From: an uncultured Carboxylicivirga sp.
GTDB taxonomy: Bacteria > Bacteroidota > Bacteroidia > Bacteroidales > Marinilabiliaceae
Reading direction: 5' to 3'
Assembly: GCF_963668385.1 (NCBI RefSeq)
Contig: NZ_OY764327.1
Span: 5,490,501-5,554,500 of the forward strand
DNA length: 64,000 bases
Shown here: positions 10,401 through 22,095 of the stretch, piece by piece
How the letters are laid out: each line of letters opens with the position of its first letter
Position numbering within the stretch: position 1 is the stretch's first letter
Notes under the pieces: model-generated
Seen by the model: only the letters and a program-made list of their open reading frames with translations
Databases searched by the model: none
Told to the model about the DNA's origin: nothing
Made by a program: the position numbers and the translations under genes

Positions 10401-11061
10401 AATGAGGCTGTGAATTACTTCCCATTTGTCCATTAGTACCTTCAATCTGAATTGGTTCGTTGGCTAACTCAAACATTACATTATCGGCATTTCTGATTGC
10501 TTCATGTTGAGAAACATACCTCCAAACTTGTAATAAATACTTATGATATTCTCCACCCACAGAAATTTCATGTGGACAAACTCCTGGAGGTCTTAATATG
10601 ACATACAAACCTCTTGATTTCGCATGTTTAATTAACGGAACAATAACATTATCAACAGCATAAATCAATCTACCATAGCTAAATGCCGAAATATCATTTT
10701 CACTAACACCTGTAGTTCCAACTTTATTTGTCCAGTAGGGATCAATATGAAGGCGTACATAACTGAGGTAAAAATCATCGGAAGTATCAGTTAATTTATC
10801 CATTACACTCTTGTTATAGTTTAGGCATCCTTCTACATCATAATTATTCCATCGATCCCAAATACCAAATGCTCCACCATTAAACCACGGACTTGGTGTC
10901 ATGGCTACTCCGTGCAAATTAACAATATTACCATGTGGATCTTTAAGGTAACGTCCCTCAACATGAAGCCGTGGTGTTGGCATGCCGTCCCAAGCAAGAA
11001 TATGTTGATTAAATGCAAAAAATTGCAAGAATACTAAAAGTGTAAAAATAGATTTTTTCAT
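7480..11061 (-). CDS. Multidomain GH5-GH43 glycoside hydrolase with sorting-like C-terminus
   Basis: The 1193-residue secreted protein joins two glycosidases. A signal peptide (residues 1-23) is followed by a GH5 domain (about 25-390) with acid/base Glu202 in ELANEP and nucleophile Glu309 in AITEVDW. A GH43 domain (about 408-700) has DFPDPDVI, YDPGLFFDDDG and GLEGSHLY, matching its three catalytic acids, and a concanavalin-like C-terminal domain follows to about 910. Then come a bacterial Ig-like segment, a carbohydrate-binding-like segment, and an end (VYSITGVLLRK ... GIYVVGGEKI) resembling the type IX secretion sorting domain. GH5 would cut the backbone and GH43 the side chains or ends; xylan is the likely substrate but GH5 has many specificities. 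It carries the shared 20-bp element upstream. Confidence 0.9.
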   Translation of the reverse strand: MKKSIFTLLVFLQFFAFNQHILAWDGMPTPRLHVEGRYLKDPHGNIVNLHGVAMTPSPWFNGGAFGIWDRWNNYDVEGCLNYNKSVMDKLTDTSDDFYLSYVRLHIDPYWTNKVGTTGVSENDISAFSYGRLIYAVDNVIVPLIKHAKSRGLYVILRPPGVCPHEISVGGEYHKYLLQVWRYVSQHEAIRNADNVMFELANEPIQIEGTNGQMGSNSQPHFDALKLFFQEIVDSIRANGADNILWIPGTGYQSQYKGYALNPIEGDNIGYAVHIYPGYWGGMSNYDVFQAAWDENVKPVADFAPIAITEVDWSPDYDGDGNNMGTWGTGVTGTARGEGFGANFKYITDQSENVSWNLLGPENLIKNAEPENWTLSYDADPEACAVPCYSWIQDYAEKEYPRPDFEYQSSADNGDGTYTNPLIFADFPDPDVIRVDDVYYMVSTTMHVYPGATILKSYDLVNWEYCSNPLKKIESTDCYNLDGCDNYGHGQWASSLKYHNGQFYLLFTTLDEGSYLLTAESAEGPWEKRKLSGSYYDPGLFFDDDGKVYVVYGINTLNIAELDENFETIAGTQKEVFTYTMKEGLEGSHLYKINGKYYIYATYGGWPAYQVALRSDDIYGPYTEKLLLDDNNIHQGALIETQTGEWWTILFYDRGAFGRMPNLQPVTWVDGWPEIGVEGKGVTTYTKPNVGREYPQTILPTNDNFRNYKLGMEWGWNHNSDDSKWSLTENPDYLRLKTVSVVDDLTSAKNTLTQRIFSYHHAPIPSYGTIKMNIDNMQEGDVAGLAVFQDPYAYIGVKVDNGQKVLVQFNNGTETIGDAVNVSDIYLRAIANYSTSKASFYYSTDNEIYTQFGSDLDMQYNMSIFTGNKFCLFNYATEATGGYVDIDWFTTEEVFTEDTFYDDSFVGYSEDELTLSELVVDNGNIELLTGSVSSFTVTALYQSGRTKDVTLSTSYENSNPDAVEIVNGKIIAYANGEANITVSYEGELGDRMSTQFIVSSSTFPLTESLFNPSIWETGTFNEITQTLVTGQYGFGGWEYSDGVNLSNYKYLVVKLASPGACGASFRLFDTNSYWSSPASYELAGSTMQVVELANMSNANGDKVDPSMLYIIGFWSYGGCSIEIEKVYVTNSDDYAETGIEDNVLLQNDENEIVDVYSITGVLLRKAIRRKDAIVGLPFGIYVVGGEKIMKYSGY

Positions 11062-11213
11062 ATTATAGATTGTATTTTAACCGAGTTTCCAGATTTCATC
11101 ATCAACCTGAGACATCTTCCTGACATGGTATGAAGTCATGATTACCCTATCGAAAATATCACTTGAATAATTAGACCTGATTGGCAATAATACTTTATAA
11201 TATCAATTCTAGT

Positions 11214-11233
11214 TTTTAATATTAGATATTTGA
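11214..11233 (-). promoter_or_regulatory. Second copy of the 20-bp shared element
   Basis: It is identical to 3033-3052, in the same orientation, 153 bases upstream of the GH5-GH43 start codon. Similarity continues weakly downstream. It is the candidate binding site of the hybrid regulator. Confidence 0.45.
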
Positions 11234-11268
11234 CTTTTAAAATCAAACACCACTGATATAATAGAAAT

Positions 11269-11300
11269 AAGGTTACAAATAGAAAACTAATTGTAACCTT
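11269..11300. terminator. Possible terminator hairpin
   Basis: A perfect 10-bp stem (AAGGTTACAA / TTGTAACCTT) with a 12-nt loop. T-rich sequence lies on both sides. It sits between the promoter of the GH5-GH43 gene and the end of the oxidoreductase gene, about 300 bases from the latter's stop, so its role is uncertain. Confidence 0.4.
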
Positions 11301-11592
11301 ACGATAGATTTTTATTTGGTATTCAAAGCCTTAATCATCCTAGTGCATTAATTTAACACTAACTTTTCTCCGATATTTTTTTATGTAAAAACATCCATTG
11401 AGGTAATTAAATAGAGTAAAGCTCGATTTGATATTAATCATATCACCCCCCCCCTCACGCACCAACATTTTGGCATTGGCCATATCATTATACATGACAA
11501 TATCATTTTTTAGATACCTACAGCCAATACAAATTCAATGTCCAAAAGGCGTTAATAGAAAGTATTGTTTTTATGTGCTGATGTCTTCGTAT

Positions 11593-12594
11593 TTATTCGG
11601 CCAAAGCCAATACAGTTCTTCCTTTTAATTTTCCCTTTAGCATTAATTCAATTTTTTGCGATACATCCTCAAGTTTAATTTCATTGCAAGTATAATCTAA
11701 CTGTTTAGGTTTCCATTCTTGAGCTAACTTATTCCACACTATTTTTCTGTATTTCATTGGATAGTTTTGAGAATCTATTCCAATGAGTGTGACACCTCTT
11801 AGAATGAAGGGAAAAACTGTTAAATCAAGTTCTGGAGATGCAACATTTCCACAACAAGTTACAACACCCATTGAATCAGTTGATTTAATTATATTTTCAA
11901 GTATTACACCTCCAACAGTATCAATAGCACCGGCAAACAAAGGCTTTAACAATGGCTTCTTAATAAAATTTTCCACCTCGCTACGCAATAGCACGTCCTC
12001 AGCTCCAAGATTAATTAAATAGTCCCGTTCTGTTTCCTTACCTGTTATTGCTACTACTGAATAGCCCAATTTACTTAAAATGGAAACACTCAATGCACCA
12101 ACTCCACCTGTTGCACCTGAAACCACAATTTTACCATCCTCTGGCCTTATCAACTCGGTAAGTCTTAATACTGACATTCCTGCTGTTAATCCGGCAGTAC
12201 CATATATCATTGCCTCTTTCATAGTCATTTTTTCAGGTAATTTTACGACCCATTCAGATGGAACCTGAATATATTCAGCAAATCCACCGTCAGTATTCAT
12301 ACCTAAATCATAACTTGTTACAATTACTTTTTCTCCAATAGTAAATAAATCACTGTTTGATTTTTCTATTGTTCCAACTGCGTCAATTCCCGGTGTGTGC
12401 GGATAATTTCTTGTTACACCTTTATTTCCCGAAGCCGATAATGCATCTTTATAATTCAATGAGCTATAGTGTACTTTTACTAAAACATCATTGCTGTTTA
12501 TAGTGCCAAATTCCATTTCTTTAATTAAGCCTTGATAATTACCATCAATCTCTTCAATTCGAAATGCTTTAAATGTAGAATTATTCTGTACCAT
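11593..12594 (-). CDS. YhdH/AcuI-type NADPH-dependent oxidoreductase
   Basis: A 333-residue zinc-free medium-chain reductase. It has the GroES-like N-terminal half (SSLNYKDALSASG, PHTPGIDAVG), the nucleotide-binding signature SGATGGVGALSVSIL (about 147-161) and a C-terminal RTVLALAE, all typical of the YhdH/YhfP quinone oxidoreductase and acrylyl-CoA reductase family. Cytosolic. The gene is divergent from an HxlR-type regulator 138 bases away, a common pairing for redox enzymes of this class, which suggests control by electrophile or redox stress. It is unrelated to the surrounding polysaccharide locus and looks like an insertion into it. The real substrate is unknown. Confidence 0.88.
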   Translation of the reverse strand: MVQNNSTFKAFRIEEIDGNYQGLIKEMEFGTINSNDVLVKVHYSSLNYKDALSASGNKGVTRNYPHTPGIDAVGTIEKSNSDLFTIGEKVIVTSYDLGMNTDGGFAEYIQVPSEWVVKLPEKMTMKEAMIYGTAGLTAGMSVLRLTELIRPEDGKIVVSGATGGVGALSVSILSKLGYSVVAITGKETERDYLINLGAEDVLLRSEVENFIKKPLLKPLFAGAIDTVGGVILENIIKSTDSMGVVTCCGNVASPELDLTVFPFILRGVTLIGIDSQNYPMKYRKIVWNKLAQEWKPKQLDYTCNEIKLEDVSQKIELMLKGKLKGRTVLALAE

Positions 12595-12732
12595 CTTTTG
12601 TCTTATAATTTTATTTATTTTTGTGCAAATTTCAGGATAAATATTTTGTCTACCAAGAGCTTACAAATGGTTGACATACGAACATTTATTTCTGTTTTTA
12701 GTATTTTAAAGACTTTGAGTGAAGAAAAAAAA

Positions 12733-13059
12733 ATGAAAAAAAGTTATTGTCCGATTGATACCTTTATAAATGTTGTTAAAGGAAAACGAAAAGGGACTAT
12801 CATCTTACACCTTTTTCAGGGAGATAAAAGATATAGTGATTTGGTTAAACTATTAACTGATATTAGTGAACGAATGCTGACCAAACAACTAAAAGAATTA
12901 GAATCAGATGGATTAATCAATCGAACTGTTTTTCCCGAAGTTCCTCCACGCGTTGAATACAGCTTAACTGAACTTGGCAAAAAAATTCATCCTGTCCTTA
13001 AAGGAATGTATAAAGGAGGAATTCTTTTTGAAAAATCTATTGATGAATTACATAACTGA
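12733..13059 (+). CDS. HxlR-family winged-helix transcriptional regulator
   Basis: The start ATG at 12733 gives a normal 108-residue HxlR protein beginning MKKSYCPIDTF; the frame is open upstream but that part overlaps the divergent promoter. The N-terminal Cys in CPI, the winged-helix core (FQGDKRYSDLVKLL, SERMLTKQLKELE) and the YSLTELGKKI wing are the family hallmarks. Such regulators often sense reactive species through the N-terminal Cys and repress a divergent gene, here the YhdH-type oxidoreductase. Confidence 0.88.
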   Translation: MKKSYCPIDTFINVVKGKRKGTIILHLFQGDKRYSDLVKLLTDISERMLTKQLKELESDGLINRTVFPEVPPRVEYSLTELGKKIHPVLKGMYKGGILFEKSIDELHN

Positions 13060-13131
13060 TTTTTTTAGAAATTTCATACTGTGTGTTTAAATATATTTGC
13101 TCATAGCTAATTTTGATTAATACCCTTCCAG

Positions 13132-13296
13132 TCAGTGATTAAATTTTGTGTCTTTGTCAATAGTGTAGAATTGACCACCTGTTACATAATGAACAGTACG
13201 CAATTCATCGAGTGTGTCATCAAAAATCCAATGTCCTTTTTTTAATACCTTGTCATTGCCCCAAGCCGTAAGAATCTCACCCACAAACAATTTAAA
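13132..13296 (-). pseudogene. 3' remnant of a flavin reductase-like gene
   Basis: An open stretch of 54 codons ending in TGA at 13134-13132 reads LFVGEILTAWGND ... TVHYVTGGQFYTI, which resembles the C-terminal end of flavin reductase-like FMN-binding proteins. Upstream the frame is closed by a TGA at 13299-13297, and similarity is lost within about 50 bases. No start codon region is present. It appears to be the relic of a gene cut or decayed next to the HxlR gene. The family call rests on a short stretch. Confidence 0.5.
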
Positions 13297-13827
13297 TCAA
13301 ACCAATTTTAGGTATGATACCAAGTGAACACAAGGCACCTCTCAATGTAAAAAAATTGATATCCTAAGCACTAACGATGGTAATCGCCAAAATGTATAAA
13401 TTGTTTTTATTGTAAAAAGCTAGTACTTTTCATACGTACTTTATGTATTTGGCCCACAAAGTAAAATTCCTCACCACGGAGAGAGCAAGTTAAAATACCT
13501 ATTATTTCTAATGATGGTATGACTAAAAGATTAGGAACAATACTCTCTCAAATTAAAAAGGCTATGGTGATGTATAAGATTACGGAGGTCGCTATGAAGG
13601 ACTATATGTTATTTAATAAAATGTATTACACATAACAACTTCCCACACGAAACAACATTTTGTAGTTCTGATAGAGGGTATTGTCGCGAACAGGGTGGAA
13701 TGGGATCTTAATATACGAGAAATTGTTACCAAAGTCATTAGCTCACCAAGCATAATAAACACGTACCTCTATCAGAATTATATTTGATTTCTTTTTTTAA
13801 ATTACAACTCTTAACATTTATACCATT
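13297..13827. other. Non-coding relic region
   Basis: No credible gene was recognised. Short plus-strand open pieces around 13490-13640 match nothing I know. The only clear structure is a 12-bp inverted repeat near the right side (see next entry). Together with the flavin reductase relic it reads as decayed sequence. Confidence 0.5.
13666..13777. repeat. 12-bp inverted repeat with 88-nt interior
   Basis: TTCTGATAGAGG at 13666-13677 is mirrored by CCTCTATCAGAA at 13766-13777. It could bound a small non-autonomous element or form the base of a structured RNA. No target duplication was identified. Confidence 0.4.
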
Positions 13828-15777
13828 CTATTCACTCACTAATAGTAATCCTCCATTACAAGGAATACTAATACTCACTTGTTTCTTACTATTTAGTTTA
13901 AATTCAGTGAAGGTTCCAATCAGGTTCTGATCATCAAAATACATGATGCCTTTTGAATTTTTTTGCAACATCGACAAATCCAACTTTGTTTTAAGAGTTT
14001 CGGATTGAGCATTAACGCCAGCGATGTACCATTTTGATCCACTCCTGCGTGCTAATAGAACGTACTTACCCGGGTATCCATCAATAAAACGTATTTCATC
14101 CCATGTTGAGGGCACTTCTTTCATAAAATCAATAGCCCATTGGGGTGCATCCTGAAGATTATTTGGTGCCAGAGCAAAATGCTGGACTCCGCTTTGAAAC
14201 AACACAGCCGTTGCTAATGCAAATACATCTGAGGTGATTCTCTTTGAACCTTTGTTTGGAAAATTATTCGCATTATAGAACTGATTCAGTGCACTCCCGC
14301 CAAAATCCATGCTACCAACTGCATTTCGGATAAAAGGATGTAAACAGGCATTAAACGCTTCAGCATCGCAACTTCCTTGCGAAAAATGAAGGTTCTCACT
14401 AGCTAAAACGGCTTCGCTGGAGGCAAAATTAGGATACATTCTTTCCCATCCTCTTGGAAGAGTACATCCATGAAAAATAACCTGTAAGCCATAGTCATTC
14501 GCATCAGCAAGTATATCTTCATATAACTGCATGGTAATCTGTTTGTCTCCTCCAAAGAAATCAACCTTTATACCTTCTATACCAACACCTTGCATCCACT
14601 TCATTTCTTTACGCCTGACATAAGATAAGTGCATATACCCTCGTGGCCCCTGAGGCGCATCATTCCAATTTCCATTAGAATTGTACCACAGATACAAACC
14701 CACATTTTTTGATTTCCCATAGGCAGCCAGTTCTGCTATTTTATCTTTCCCTATCTGTGTGTCCCACAAGGCGTCAACCAGAATAGTTTCATAGCTCATT
14801 GCTGCACTAAAATCAATGTATTCTTTCTGAACCTGAAAGGTGGTATGACTATCCATCTTCATGATCCAACTCCACGATCCTTTGGTAAAATCATATTTTC
14901 TTGAGGCTTCATATTTGGGTTGCACAACATCAAATGGCACTGTTGTTTCAACAATGGGTTTCAATGACTCACCAACGGTAATCGTTCGCCACGGGGTTTC
15001 CCCGGGTAAAGAAACTCCAGGAGAAGCGGTACCGTTTCCATTGTTCTCTTCCTGCTGTGGAAATCCTATTGTGTATAACCCTTCTTTATGTCCAATCAAT
15101 CGACTGGCACAATACTTGCTATCTACACCTGTTTCAGATATTAATACCCAACCATCATTCACTTTAAATAAGCATGGAAATGAGTATCCGTTTCCCAAAC
15201 CATTTTGCCCCATTAACTCATCTGTTTTATAAGATGTTTCGTAGCTGGGTGCAGTTCGGGCATAACCAGTCATTGCCTTACTCTGTGGACATAAGAAGGT
15301 AGTGGTTCCTTCCGGTAAAACAAAACCAGTAACTTCATTCTCGACAATGCAACTTAAGTGATCACCAGACGGATACAGTTTATATTTAAATGCAACATCA
15401 TTATTACTCACTCTAAAAATAACATCATACACCAACTTACTATCCCGGGTAAAAGACAAAACAGCCTCATTGGCTATATAATCCACTTTACTGAATTTTA
15501 TATTAGGCAGCTCATAACTCTCGCTAAGCTCGTTGGTAATCACTTCATCCATCATTACTAATCCGCTTGTGTAATCTCCCCAGGTGGTTTTAAGTCCGAG
15601 TGGAGATGCTTTGAGATACACCTTGTGATTATAGCTGACACTATAAAAAGGCTGACCTTCTTTCATTTCAATGGAAACAACCAGTTTACCATCTGGTCCT
15701 TTAACAATTTGTTCGTTTGCAAAAAGGCTTACCACTGAAAGAAACACCCAACATAGTACCAAAATATTCTTCATCAT
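13828..15777 (-). CDS. GH97 family glycoside hydrolase
   Basis: A 649-residue secreted protein with a signal peptide (first ~20 residues), the N-terminal beta-super-sandwich of GH97, a TIM barrel from about residue 290 to 550 (YIDFSAAMSYETILVDALWD, YLWYNSNGNWND) and a small C-terminal beta domain ending in GGLLLVSE. Asp406 in GIKVDFF sits where retaining GH97 alpha-galactosidases carry the nucleophile, so the retaining clade is more likely than the inverting SusB clade. ASSEAVLASEN is the conserved acidic segment around the calcium site. It is the last gene of a three-gene minus-strand operon, 45 bases after the GH43-CE6 gene. In a xylan-type locus it could remove alpha-linked galactose or glucose side chains. 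Confidence 0.88.
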   Translation of the reverse strand: MMKNILVLCWVFLSVVSLFANEQIVKGPDGKLVVSIEMKEGQPFYSVSYNHKVYLKASPLGLKTTWGDYTSGLVMMDEVITNELSESYELPNIKFSKVDYIANEAVLSFTRDSKLVYDVIFRVSNNDVAFKYKLYPSGDHLSCIVENEVTGFVLPEGTTTFLCPQSKAMTGYARTAPSYETSYKTDELMGQNGLGNGYSFPCLFKVNDGWVLISETGVDSKYCASRLIGHKEGLYTIGFPQQEENNGNGTASPGVSLPGETPWRTITVGESLKPIVETTVPFDVVQPKYEASRKYDFTKGSWSWIMKMDSHTTFQVQKEYIDFSAAMSYETILVDALWDTQIGKDKIAELAAYGKSKNVGLYLWYNSNGNWNDAPQGPRGYMHLSYVRRKEMKWMQGVGIEGIKVDFFGGDKQITMQLYEDILADANDYGLQVIFHGCTLPRGWERMYPNFASSEAVLASENLHFSQGSCDAEAFNACLHPFIRNAVGSMDFGGSALNQFYNANNFPNKGSKRITSDVFALATAVLFQSGVQHFALAPNNLQDAPQWAIDFMKEVPSTWDEIRFIDGYPGKYVLLARRSGSKWYIAGVNAQSETLKTKLDLSMLQKNSKGIMYFDDQNLIGTFTEFKLNSKKQVSISIPCNGGLLLVSE

Positions 15778-15822
15778 TTATTAATATTTACTATCTAAAA
15801 AGAAATTCATTCAATTTGAATA

Positions 15823-20399
<4,577 letters not shown>

Positions 20400-20663
20400 T
20401 TAGAAATACAAACTCTTTTTTATCGAATTATTTACATGATAAACACTATCAAAATCACCTTGATTGCGGAGAGATAATCTTGCTTTTAGTCGGTTTCTTT
20501 TGTTTGCTGATCGTTTAGTGTAGGTTTCAAGTATGCACCACTTACAGCCACATTTCAAGGAATGATTCTTACTTAGTGCATTTGTCGAAGCATATTTCCA
20601 ATCAAATAAATCCCAAAGCTTTTTACGTTTTTGGGCATGAAGTCTGTCTTTTAGTTTTCTCAT
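20400..20663 (-). CDS. Small basic Cys-rich protein, paralogue of the one at 25,070
   Basis: An 87-residue strongly basic protein of unknown function. Its centre reads LKCGCKWCILETYTKRSANK and the following stretch is Lys/Arg/Asn-rich (RNRLKARLSLRNQG). The protein at 25,070-25,333 has the same plan: basic N-terminus, GGCSYC near residue 55, then a Ser/Asn-Lys-Arg tail (NRNWKRYRR). Three Cys within six residues could bind a metal, and the charge suggests nucleic-acid binding. No signal peptide or membrane segment. It is 15 bases downstream of the acidic protein gene and probably in one operon with it. Confidence 0.65.
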   Translation of the reverse strand: MRKLKDRLHAQKRKKLWDLFDWKYASTNALSKNHSLKCGCKWCILETYTKRSANKRNRLKARLSLRNQGDFDSVYHVNNSIKKSLYF

Positions 20664-20678
20664 ATTAGTTAGGTTTTT

Positions 20679-21197
20679 CTATTCTTCGTCATCAAGATCC
20701 TTTAAATAATCATCAAAAGAAATTAGCTTTTCCTTCTGTTCTTCTTCGGTCATATTTTTTAATTCCAGATCCTGCTTTTTTAGCTCTTCTTCAAATTCAG
20801 CTGCACTCTCTTCTTTATAACCGACAAAGGTCATTTCCCAAAGAATATGCACCAAGGTTTCCAGCTCTCCATAATATCTGAATGCCTCTTCCGAAACCTC
20901 CATACCCAACCATTCAGGCCATGGAGTAATCATCAAAGAGTAAGTCATTTCTTTTTCTTCTTCATTTTCAGGATTTGTTTTACATCCATTTACATGAGCA
21001 TACTCCACTTCATCACAATCTTCCTTGATAGGTGTTACCAATATTGTCATCAAGGATTCCAGAGGAGCTAATGACTGTAATCTGGCAAATGCCTTTTTAA
21101 AACCCTCTAAATCCTTTTTCTGATCAGGATAAAGTTCTGGAAGGCGAACTCCTAGTTCCGACCACTGAAATTTTTTAATTAGTTCATATAGTTTCAT
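20679..21197 (-). CDS. Acidic protein of unknown function
   Basis: A 172-residue cytosolic protein without signal or membrane segments. The N-terminal half reads as a compact alpha/beta domain (MKLYELIKKFQWSELGVRL, then WPEWLGMEV and LVHILWEMTFVGY); the last 45 residues are a charged Glu/Lys coiled-coil-like tail ending in DDYLKDLDDEE. I know similar acidic hypothetical proteins from Bacteroidota genomes but no function. It lies 21 bases after the antitoxin-type gene, and the five minus-strand genes from 23,229 to 20,400 appear co-transcribed. Confidence 0.7.
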   Translation of the reverse strand: MKLYELIKKFQWSELGVRLPELYPDQKKDLEGFKKAFARLQSLAPLESLMTILVTPIKEDCDEVEYAHVNGCKTNPENEEEKEMTYSLMITPWPEWLGMEVSEEAFRYYGELETLVHILWEMTFVGYKEESAAEFEEELKKQDLELKNMTEEEQKEKLISFDDYLKDLDDEE

Positions 21198-21218
21198 TTT
21201 TTAGAATTCATTTAATAA

Positions 21219-21569
21219 TTAAGCAAATACTCCCCACTCAATTCTATTCAGGCAAAAATCTACTTGCTTTGTTCCTTCATCAGTTGAAAGCATTTCGATT
21301 GGCTTCGGACCTCCTAACGCAATATTCTTACAAAATAGCCAATGTGAAAACTTGGATTTATCTCCAAAGGTTGATATCCCTTTGTTGATCACATTATAAA
21401 TCACTACTGATCCAGCTTGACACATGACCGAGACCTTTTGTGGTTCTCTTAGATATCGATACAATGAAGAAGCACTAATGTGTAAAATATTAGCATATTC
21501 TTTTCTCGTTATACCTACCGAAAAAGCTACTTCTGATATTGCTTTAAAATCTTTCATAACTTTTACCAT
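21219..21569 (-). CDS. Xre/MbcA/ParS-type antitoxin (DUF2384)
   Basis: A 116-residue protein with an N-terminal helix-turn-helix (ITRKEYANILHISASSLYRYL) and the C-terminal toxin-binding domain of the Xre/MbcA/ParS family: FGDKSKFSHWL, NIALGGPKPIEML and the terminal LNRIEWGVFA are its signature blocks. In known systems this antitoxin precedes a RES-domain NAD-degrading toxin. No RES toxin follows here. Instead the upstream gene, overlapping by 7 bases (ATGGTAA), is an AbrB-like protein, and the downstream gene encodes an acidic protein. The overlap implies translational coupling. It is either an orphan antitoxin or part of a variant system. Confidence 0.85.
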   Translation of the reverse strand: MVKVMKDFKAISEVAFSVGITRKEYANILHISASSLYRYLREPQKVSVMCQAGSVVIYNVINKGISTFGDKSKFSHWLFCKNIALGGPKPIEMLSTDEGTKQVDFCLNRIEWGVFA

Positions 21570-22009
21570 TCTTCATTTCCGACCGGACCTCCAAAATCAA
21601 TTTCATAATGAAGGGTAGTAGGATCAATTTGATTAATTAATGCATTGTGATAGGCTATTTTAAATGCTTCAATGTTACGTTGTTTTTGCTCTTCGGTATA
21701 AAACTTTTCCTTATGGGTCTTATCGATCTTAAAGGTTTCTTCATCAACTACATCATCCAGATAATAACAGGAAAGGTAAGAAACTCTTACTCCTCTTATT
21801 TCTCGATTGATCACTTCATAAAGCTGATCAGTTTCTTCACCATCCCGAGTCAGGATTTTCTTCTTCGGCAAATGAATTATTTGAATTCCGTTATGATCTG
21901 GCAGCAATTCAAAAAGATCTCCGGTTTCTAAGTTGAACTCTTCAATAAGTTCATCCGGCAAAAGCCTATAATAACTACCTTCTTTACTTTTCCTTATTGT
22001 TACTTTCAT
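21563..22009 (-). CDS. AbrB/SpoVT-like DNA-binding protein
   Basis: Start ATG at 22009 gives 148 residues beginning MKVTIRKSKEGSYYRLLPDE. The first 45 residues match the swapped-hairpin AbrB/MazE type fold (RLLPDELIEEFNLETGDLFELL). The remaining ~100 residues are of unknown function, charged, and end in DFGGPVGNEEW. AbrB-type proteins commonly act as antitoxins or operon repressors. The stop codon overlaps the start of the DUF2384 gene, so two antitoxin-like folds are translationally coupled, which is unusual. The longer open frame upstream to 22063 is not needed. Confidence 0.7.
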   Translation of the reverse strand: MKVTIRKSKEGSYYRLLPDELIEEFNLETGDLFELLPDHNGIQIIHLPKKKILTRDGEETDQLYEVINREIRGVRVSYLSCYYLDDVVDEETFKIDKTHKEKFYTEEQKQRNIEAFKIAYHNALINQIDPTTLHYEIDFGGPVGNEEW

Positions 22010-22095
22010 AGGGTATGTTCTAAGTTGTTGATAAAATGGGAGGCCGTTGCCTCCCAAAACCAAAAAGTTGAAGGCATGACCTTCATGATATCTTA

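Larger units (their letters stand above)
11062..11592. other. Intergenic region with promoter element, hairpin and C-run
   Basis: No gene was recognised in these 531 bases. They hold the second copy of the 20-bp element (11214-11233), a 10-bp inverted repeat AAGGTTACAA / TTGTAACCTT (11269-11300) and an unusual run of nine C residues near 11446-11454. The region separates the GH5-GH43 gene from an unrelated oxidoreductase and probably contains the promoter of the former and the 3' end of the latter. Confidence 0.6.

Noticed and set aside
11446-11454. Run of nine C residues as a phase-variation tract
   Set aside because: It lies in no reading frame and not between recognisable promoter elements; slippage could affect spacing but nothing supports it.
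12532-12732. Longer form of the HxlR regulator
   Set aside because: It would overlap the divergent oxidoreductase and its promoter, and family proteins begin just before the CPI motif.
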